Assembly (NCBI RefSeq): GCF_001658025.2
Contig: NZ_CP014007.2
Span: forward strand, 1,488,001-1,552,000
DNA length: 64,000 bases
DNA from: Kosakonia oryzae
GTDB taxonomy: Bacteria; Pseudomonadota; Gammaproteobacteria; Enterobacterales; Enterobacteriaceae
Direction of reading: 5' to 3'
Positions 58,891 through 64,000 of this stretch are shown here, one piece after another. The notes below the pieces were generated by a model. The model saw only the letters and a program-made list of their open reading frames with translations, did no database searches and had not been told where the DNA came from. Position 1 is the first letter of the stretch. The number at the start of each line of letters is the position of its first letter. The translations under genes were made by a program, and so were the position numbers.

Positions 58891-59728
58891 ATTTGAACGT
58901 GAACTGCCGCCGCTGCGCGATGTGGCCGTTGAAGCGCCGTTACCGCTCGGCCAGCGGCTGTGGAATATGGCGTGGTTACGTAAAACCTTTATTGTGCTGC
59001 TGGTGCTGGCGTTATGGGAAATCGCCGCGCGCGTGCAACACAATGATTTGATGCTGCCCGGCGTGCTGCAAACCTGGCACGCCTTCAGCGAAGATATGCG
59101 CAACGGCGAGTTGCCGCAGAAGATTATTAATTCGCTGAGCATTTTGCTGAAAGGGTATCTGATTGGCAGCGTGCTGGCGCTGGTAGCCAGCGCGCTGGCG
59201 GTGACCACGCAGTTTGGCCGCGACTTGCTCAGCACGCTCACGGCGATGCTCAACCCGTTACCGGCGATTGCGCTGTTGCCGCTGGCACTGCTGTGGTTTG
59301 GTCTTGGCAATGCCAGCCTGATCTTTGTGCTGGTGCATTCGGTGATGTGGCCGATTGCGCTGAACACCTGGTCGGGTTTTAGCGGTGTGCCGGAGACCCT
59401 GCGCATGGCCGGGCGCAATTATGGTCTTAGCGGCCCGCGTTATGTGGTGACGATCCTGATCCCGGCATCCTTACCGGCCATCCTCTCCGGGCTGAAAATC
59501 GGCTGGGCTTTCGCCTGGCGCACGCTGATTGCCGCCGAATTGGTGTTCGGCGCTTCCAGCGGGCAGGGCGGTCTGGGCTGGTATATCTTCCAGAACCGCA
59601 ACGAGTTGTTCACCGACCGCGTTTTTGCCGGGCTGGTTACGGTGATCGCTATTGGTTTATTGGTCGAAGGCGTGGTGTTCGCCAGCCTTGAGAAAGTCAC
59701 CGTCAAACGCTGGGGCATGCAGCGTTAA
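58862..59728 (+). CDS. sulfonate/nitrate-type ABC transporter permease
   Basis: A 288-residue SsuC/TauC-like permease with six helices; LLVLALWEIAARVQ, NPLPAIALLPLALLWFGLGNAS and the EAA-type region ETLRMAGRNYGLSGPRYVVTILIPASLPAI are visible. I start at ATG 58862 (MSQPPYIRPEFE), overlapping the ATPase gene by 29 bp; the longer frame upstream is a shadow of that gene. Confidence 0.91.
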   Translation: MSQPPYIRPEFERELPPLRDVAVEAPLPLGQRLWNMAWLRKTFIVLLVLALWEIAARVQHNDLMLPGVLQTWHAFSEDMRNGELPQKIINSLSILLKGYLIGSVLALVASALAVTTQFGRDLLSTLTAMLNPLPAIALLPLALLWFGLGNASLIFVLVHSVMWPIALNTWSGFSGVPETLRMAGRNYGLSGPRYVVTILIPASLPAILSGLKIGWAFAWRTLIAAELVFGASSGQGGLGWYIFQNRNELFTDRVFAGLVTVIAIGLLVEGVVFASLEKVTVKRWGMQR

Positions 59729-59754
59729 ACTCCCGCCTTTTATCCTCTTCTGTG

Positions 59755-59778
59755 CCCGGCAGCAGGTTGATTGCCGGG
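59755..59778 (+). terminator. hairpin after the sulfonate-type permease gene
   Basis: CCCGGCA and TGCCGGG pair around a 10-base loop, 27 bp after the stop. No strong T tract; terminator or stabilising hairpin. Confidence 0.45.
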
Positions 59779-59874
59779 TATCGTTCTCAACACTAAATAT
59801 TGATCTTTGTAAAGGCTTTTGTAATTTTTTGTCAGTACTATCGGGGAGCGGCAAACAGAGATAACGAGAGAACG

Positions 59875-60258
59875 ATGAGCCTACTCTGGTGTGTGATCCC
59901 GGTACTGCTACTGCTATTTGTGAAAGCGTGGAATTCCGCGAGGCTTAACGAACATTACCGACGTTCACAGCGGGCGCTGCGAGCGATTAAAGGTAATATG
60001 GTTCGTCAGCAACCCTCGTGGATTACCGACGCTTCTCTGCGCACGCAATTCAACGCTTCGCTAACTAAGCAGACGCTGGAAAAAGGCGTGCCGGCGTGGT
60101 TTCTGGAAAGCATTGCCGAAGATGAAGAGGGGATGCGCTATCTGACCCGCCACGCCGCGCTGATGGAGCACTACGGCGCGAACTTCCGCGATCAGGCGCA
60201 GGCGGCCGCCGAGCTGGTTGACGGCGCCTGGCAACGCGCGCAATTTCGCGGTTATTGA
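59875..60258 (+). CDS. small membrane-anchored protein of unknown function
   Basis: A 127-residue protein with one N-terminal helix (LLWCVIPVLLLLFVKAW) and a soluble, mostly helical, charged body rich in Arg, Gln and Ala. I do not recognise a family. I start at ATG 59875 (MSLLWCVIP); 25 further codons upstream are open but lack a good start. It overlaps the convergent ProW-like gene by 7 bp. Confidence 0.65.
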   Translation: MSLLWCVIPVLLLLFVKAWNSARLNEHYRRSQRALRAIKGNMVRQQPSWITDASLRTQFNASLTKQTLEKGVPAWFLESIAEDEEGMRYLTRHAALMEHYGANFRDQAQAAAELVDGAWQRAQFRGY

Positions 60259-61085
60259 TCCACCGGACGGCGGGCAAAACTGGCTGAGAGGCGATCCAGC
60301 AAAATAGCCATCAGCACCACCACGATGCCGCTCTGTAAACCGAGGCCAATTTCCAGTTGCTGAATGCTGCTGAGAATATCATTCCCCAGCCCACCGGCTC
60401 CGACCATCGAGGCGATGATCACCATCGACATCGCCATCATTATCGTTTGATTCACTCCGGCCATGATCGACGGCTGCGCGGCGGGTAATTGCACTTTCCA
60501 CAATAACTGCCACGGCGTACAACCAAAGGCGATACCCGCTTCCAGCCGGGCGCTGTTCACCTGGCGAATGCCTAAATCCGTCAGACGCACGACCGGCGGC
60601 ATGGAAAACAGAATGGTGGCGAAAATGCCCGGCGGTCTGCCGAGGCCGAACAGAATGGTCGCCGGGATCAGATAGACAAACGCGGGCATGGTCTGCATAA
60701 AATCGAGCAGAGTGCGCACCACGCTGCCGACGGCCGCGCGGCGGGCGCTCCAGATGCCAAGCGGAATGCCGAGCAGCAGGCTGAAAAAGGTGGAAGATAA
60801 GGTCAGCGCCAGCGTGATCGCCGCATGATCGCTGTAACCGCTGTAAATGATGTACAGCGTGGCGAGCAGGGCAAACAGCGCAAACCCTTTGCCGATCCGC
60901 CATGCGCCAACCACCACTGCCAGCGCCACCAGCCCCCACGGCGACAGCGCGCTAATGAGCTGCTCAAGGCTACCGGCAAACAGATCGATTACCCGGGCGA
61001 TCCCGTCAAATAACCCGCCAGCATGGGCCAGCAGCGCGTGGACAGCATCGTCAATCTGCCGACTAAAATCTAATGGATAAGCCAT
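60252..61085 (-). CDS. choline/betaine-type ABC transporter permease, ProW-like
   Basis: A 277-residue permease of the ProW/OpuA group. Helices run from about residue 48 onward, with LALTLSSTFFSLLLGIPLGIWSAR, TMPAFVYLIPATILFGLGRPPG and the EAA-type loop EAGIAFGCTPWQLLWKVQLPAAQPSIMAGVNQT. It lies 8 bp after the ATPase gene. Its placement near betC suggests import of choline, choline-O-sulfate or betaine. Confidence 0.9.
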   Translation of the reverse strand: MAYPLDFSRQIDDAVHALLAHAGGLFDGIARVIDLFAGSLEQLISALSPWGLVALAVVVGAWRIGKGFALFALLATLYIIYSGYSDHAAITLALTLSSTFFSLLLGIPLGIWSARRAAVGSVVRTLLDFMQTMPAFVYLIPATILFGLGRPPGIFATILFSMPPVVRLTDLGIRQVNSARLEAGIAFGCTPWQLLWKVQLPAAQPSIMAGVNQTIMMAMSMVIIASMVGAGGLGNDILSSIQQLEIGLGLQSGIVVVLMAILLDRLSASFARRPVDQ

Positions 61086-61093
61086 GGTATTCC

Positions 61094-61930
61094 TTAGCGT
61101 GTCGTCCAGATATCGGCGTAGTTTTCCGCCATTTGCCAGCGAGACACATCAACGCCGGAGAAAAAGTGACGCACATAAGGCGTGGCGGGCGCGTTGATCA
61201 GCGCTTCCGGTTTCCCTACTTGCACCAGTTTGCCCTTTTCCATAATGGCGATGCGCGAACCGAGCCGCAGCGCCTCTTCCATATCGTGGGTGACGAAAAC
61301 GATTGTCCGCTGCGCCTCGGCCTGGAGCACCAGCAACAGCGACTGCATTTCACGGCGGATAATCGGATCGAGCGCGGAAAAGGCTTCATCCATCAACAAT
61401 ACCGACGGGTTCACCACCAGCGCCCGCGCCAGCCCGACGCGCTGCTGCATTCCGCCGGAAAGCTGGTGCGGATACTGTTTTGCCACATGGCTCAACCCGA
61501 CTTTCTCCAGCATGGCCTGCGCCCGTGCTTCCCGCGCTTCACGCGGAACGCCCGCCACTTCCAGCCCGAACGCCACGTTTTCCAGCACGTTGCGCTCGTC
61601 AAACAGGGCAAACGACTGAAACACCATGCCCATCTGTTCACGACGCAGCGCGATAAGTTCGCGATCGGATAACGCGGCAAGCGGCTGTCCCTGAAAGCGT
61701 ACCTCGCCGGAGCTGGCCGGGATAAGGTGATTGAGCGTGCGCAGCAACGTCGATTTACCCGAACCGGATAAACCGACGATGACAAATATTTCACCGGCAA
61801 AGATTTGCAGATTAATATCCTGCAACGCTTGCACTGCGATGTGGTTATCGCGCCGGGAAAATAGACGTTTTTTGCGCGTGGAATAATAAGATTTATTGAC
61901 CGCGCTTAACTCGAATAACGGTTGTGACAT
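61094..61930 (-). CDS. choline/betaine-type ABC transporter ATPase, ProV-like
   Basis: A 278-residue ATPase: Walker A GLSGSGKST, Q loop VFQSFALFDERNVLENVAFGLEV, signature LSGGMQQRVGLARAL, Walker B VLLMDEAFSALDPIIR and FVTHDMEEA, all typical of ProV/OpuAA. It lacks the C-terminal CBS pair of ProV (400 residues). No binding-protein gene adjoins it in this window; it may lie beyond betC. Confidence 0.9.
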   Translation of the reverse strand: MSQPLFELSAVNKSYYSTRKKRLFSRRDNHIAVQALQDINLQIFAGEIFVIVGLSGSGKSTLLRTLNHLIPASSGEVRFQGQPLAALSDRELIALRREQMGMVFQSFALFDERNVLENVAFGLEVAGVPREAREARAQAMLEKVGLSHVAKQYPHQLSGGMQQRVGLARALVVNPSVLLMDEAFSALDPIIRREMQSLLLVLQAEAQRTIVFVTHDMEEALRLGSRIAIMEKGKLVQVGKPEALINAPATPYVRHFFSGVDVSRWQMAENYADIWTTR

Positions 61931-62034
61931 AGTTCATGCTTTATTATCGGGAAGATGTTTACACCCTAGCGTAAAAGAAAAGGAGGGAGAATTGATTTTA
62001 AGTTTTCGGATATGCTTTTTCCGCATTAGCTTAT

Positions 62035-62964
62035 TTATATTCCGGCAATCAATGCGCTATTTTCATGAAATCCCCAGGCTTCATCTAATAACCAGGCTTT
62101 TATTTTTTCCTGCTGCGTACTGGGCGGTTTATGGCTGGCGGAAATAAGATAATAACCGCGTTCGGTACGCACCTGCGGGCCGCACTGTACCAGCTGGTGG
62201 CTGGCGATAAACGGCGCAATCAATGGCTGCCAGCCGAGCGCAATGCCCTGGCCTTCCAGCGCGGCCTGGATCACCAGCGAGTAGGCGTTAAAGGTGCGCG
62301 AGGCGCTGTGGCTCTGGCCGTAAACCTGATGGTGGCGGAACCAGTCTTCCCAGGTTATCCAGCGCTGCGGGCGGGTTTCCGGCAGCTTTAACAGCGGGTA
62401 GCGCAGCAACTGTTCGGCGTTATTTTCAGCGCCAATTTTCTGTTTAATCTCCTGATTACAAACAGGAAAGACGATCTCCGGGAACAGCCGCTGGGTTTGC
62501 GCGCCCGGCCAGTTGCCGAGGCCGAAATAGATCGCCAAATCGGCATTACTGTCGCGGAAATTGTAGTCATTTGGCGAGGTGGTTACCTGCACTTCCACGC
62601 CGGGGATCAGCGCCTGCAACCGCTCCATGCGCGGCAGCAGCCAGTAGCTGGCAAAGCCCATATCGGTATCGATACGCAGCACGCTGCGCTGGCGACGCGT
62701 GCGCTCCAGCTGCTCGCTGATGTCGTTCAGGCTACTGCGAACAATCAGGTACAGGCTATGGCCGGATTCGGTTAATTGCACGCCGCGATGCCGCCGTTCA
62801 AATAACGGTGCATTAAGCCGACTTTCCAGCGTCTGAATACGCTGGCTAACTGCCGGTTGCGAAAGTCCTAACTCATTGCCTGCGGCGGTAAAATTACCTA
62901 ATCGCGCTGCTGCTTCAAATACCACTAAAGCCTGTAAAGGCGGAAGCTGTAATTTGTCTGCCAT
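62035..62964 (-). CDS. LysR-family regulator of choline sulfate use
   Basis: A 309-residue LysR protein. The helix-turn-helix (residues 1-65: LQALVVFEAAARLGNFTAAGNELGLSQPAVSQRIQTLE) precedes a substrate-binding domain. It is divergent from betC across 105 bp, the arrangement of the choline-sulfate-utilisation regulator family. I expect it to control betC and possibly the ProVW-like genes downstream of it. Confidence 0.88.
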   Translation of the reverse strand: MADKLQLPPLQALVVFEAAARLGNFTAAGNELGLSQPAVSQRIQTLESRLNAPLFERRHRGVQLTESGHSLYLIVRSSLNDISEQLERTRRQRSVLRIDTDMGFASYWLLPRMERLQALIPGVEVQVTTSPNDYNFRDSNADLAIYFGLGNWPGAQTQRLFPEIVFPVCNQEIKQKIGAENNAEQLLRYPLLKLPETRPQRWITWEDWFRHHQVYGQSHSASRTFNAYSLVIQAALEGQGIALGWQPLIAPFIASHQLVQCGPQVRTERGYYLISASHKPPSTQQEKIKAWLLDEAWGFHENSALIAGI

Positions 62965-62973
62965 AAATCCACC

Positions 62974-63037
62974 TTATTTCATGATAAAGAAATAACCCCT
63001 TCACGGAGTTTAATAAGCGTGAGATAAACCTATCACG
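62974..63037. promoter_or_regulatory. betC/LysR divergent operator candidates
   Basis: Two inverted repeats occupy the shared promoter region: TTATTTC/GAAATAA (62974-62980 and 62989-62995) and CGTGA/TCACG (63018-63022 and 63033-63037). Either could be a LysR-type site; the second lies just upstream of betC. Confidence 0.5.
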
Positions 63038-63069
63038 TTTTAATTGAATATTTTATTGTTGGACGCTGT

Positions 63070-64000
63070 ATGCTTATAAAGAAACCGAATATCGTTATTC
63101 TGATGGCCGATCAATTAACCGCCAGCGCATTAAAAACTTATGGTAATAACGTTAGCCTGACGCCGAATATCGATAAATTAGCCGACGAAGGGGTGGTGTT
63201 TGAATCCGCCTACTGCAACAGCCCGCTGTGCGCGCCGTCGCGGGCGTCGCTGATGACCGGGCAATTTATCTCGCGCAACGCCGTCTATGATAACGCCGCC
63301 GAGTTTCATGCCGATTCGCCCACTTTTTGCCACTACCTGCGCGAGCAGGGCTACCGTACCTGGCTCTCCGGCAAGATGCATTTCTGCGGCCCGGATCAGT
63401 TACACGGTTTTGATGAGCGCCTGACCACCGATATCTACCCGGCTGATTTTGGCTGGACGCCGGACTGGGAACGACCGGAGCGCCGCCTCGACTGGTATCA
63501 CAATATGAGTTCGGTGCTGGAAGCGGGCGAATGCGTGCGCACCAACCAGCTTGATTTTGACGATGAAGCGCTGTTTCTGGCGCGCCAGCGGCTGTATGAC
63601 GCCGCGCGTCGCCCGGCGGAACAACCTTTTATGTTGCTGCTGTCGCTCACCCATCCGCACGATCCGTTTGCCATTCCGCGCCGTTACCTTGACCGTTTTC
63701 GCAAGGAAGCGATCGATATGCCGAAAACCCGCAAGCAGGATGTCGAAGAGGATGCGCACTCCGCGCGTCTGCGGGCGATGTATCAACTGGAAGAGGGCTT
63801 GCTCAGCGATGAGCAGATCCGCCGCGCGCGTCATGCTTATTACGGTGCGCTGGCTTATGTTGATGACTGCTTTGGCGAAATCATCAACACCCTGCAAGAA
63901 ACCGGGCTGGCGGAAGATACCGTGGTGCTGGTGGTAGCGGATCATGGCGAAATGCTCGGCGAACGCGATCTCTGGTACAAAATGACCTTCTTTGAAAATG
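63070..64000 (+). CDS. betC: choline-sulfatase (partial, cut by window end)
   Basis: The first 310 codons are present and the frame is open to the end. It is a sulfatase that hydrolyses choline-O-sulfate to choline and sulfate in the cytoplasm. PNIVILMADQL opens the alkaline-phosphatase-like fold, and the signature CAPSRASLMTGQ places the formylglycine Cys at residue 54, as in BetC. GKMHFCGPDQLHGFDERLTTDIYPADFGWTPDW and the metal-site VVADHGEMLGER also fit choline-sulfatases specifically. No signal peptide. Confidence 0.94.
   Translation, partial: MLIKKPNIVILMADQLTASALKTYGNNVSLTPNIDKLADEGVVFESAYCNSPLCAPSRASLMTGQFISRNAVYDNAAEFHADSPTFCHYLREQGYRTWLSGKMHFCGPDQLHGFDERLTTDIYPADFGWTPDWERPERRLDWYHNMSSVLEAGECVRTNQLDFDDEALFLARQRLYDAARRPAEQPFMLLLSLTHPHDPFAIPRRYLDRFRKEAIDMPKTRKQDVEEDAHSARLRAMYQLEEGLLSDEQIRRARHAYYGALAYVDDCFGEIINTLQETGLAEDTVVLVVADHGEMLGERDLWYKMTFFEN

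Overview
The window is enterobacterial chromosome. Nearly every gene in the first 24 kb has a close E. coli counterpart in the same relative order (maeB end, hemF, amiA, ypeA, yfeZ, yfeY, yfeX, cysPTWAM, pdxK, crr-ptsI-ptsH, cysK, cysZ, zipA, ligA, ypeB, yfeH, yfeR, lysV/valYXU-type tRNAs, gltX). Several E. coli neighbours are absent (the eut operon between maeB and hemF, ucpA near cysP), and the second half has genes E. coli K-12 lacks. I infer a GC-rich member of the Enterobacteriaceae such as Kosakonia, Enterobacter or a relative; the species cannot be fixed from the sequence alone.

Layout. 1-24 kb: core genome, with haem synthesis, cell-wall amidase, sulfate/thiosulfate uptake and cysteine synthesis, the general PTS proteins, DNA ligase, ZipA, and a tRNA operon facing gltX. 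Beside the tRNA-Lys gene lie repeated remnants of its 3' end. 24.8-31.6 kb: an AT-richer chaperone-usher fimbrial cluster of the CS1/CFA-I (class 5, alpha) type: chaperone, pilin, usher, tip adhesin and a second adhesin. The second adhesin is preceded by 15.75 perfect copies of an 8-bp repeat that put its start codons out of frame with its body. It looks like a phase-variable gene caught in the OFF state. 31.6-36.3 kb: nitroreductase, small envelope proteins, a NIT-domain chemoreceptor with a sigma-28-type promoter, and YbdK. 36.7-49.5 kb: a transport and catabolism block: an oligopeptide-type ABC transporter, an amidase and an M20-type amidohydrolase, then a convergent MocR-type regulator and a polar amino acid ABC transporter. 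49.8-52.4 kb: an M23-like/DUF3289 protein overlapping a small membrane protein, reminiscent of an effector-immunity pair. 52.5-55.5 kb: a siaABCD-like phosphatase/kinase/phosphoprotein/diguanylate-cyclase operon. 55.7-64 kb: a hydroxyacid dehydrogenase, a sulfonate-type ABC transporter, a ProVW-type transporter, and a LysR regulator divergent from choline sulfatase betC, which is cut by the window end.

Themes. Sulfur acquisition recurs: thiosulfate/sulfate import (CysPTWA, CysZ), both O-acetylserine sulfhydrylases, and choline-sulfate cleavage with probable choline/betaine uptake. Surface behaviour also recurs: fimbriae with a switchable adhesin, two genes with sigma-28 promoters (the chemoreceptor and a FlxA-like protein), and a c-di-GMP switch. 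The best candidate for something new is the octamer-repeat adhesin switch at 30.1-30.4 kb, followed by the CBS-domain SiaA variant and the M23/DUF3289 pair.
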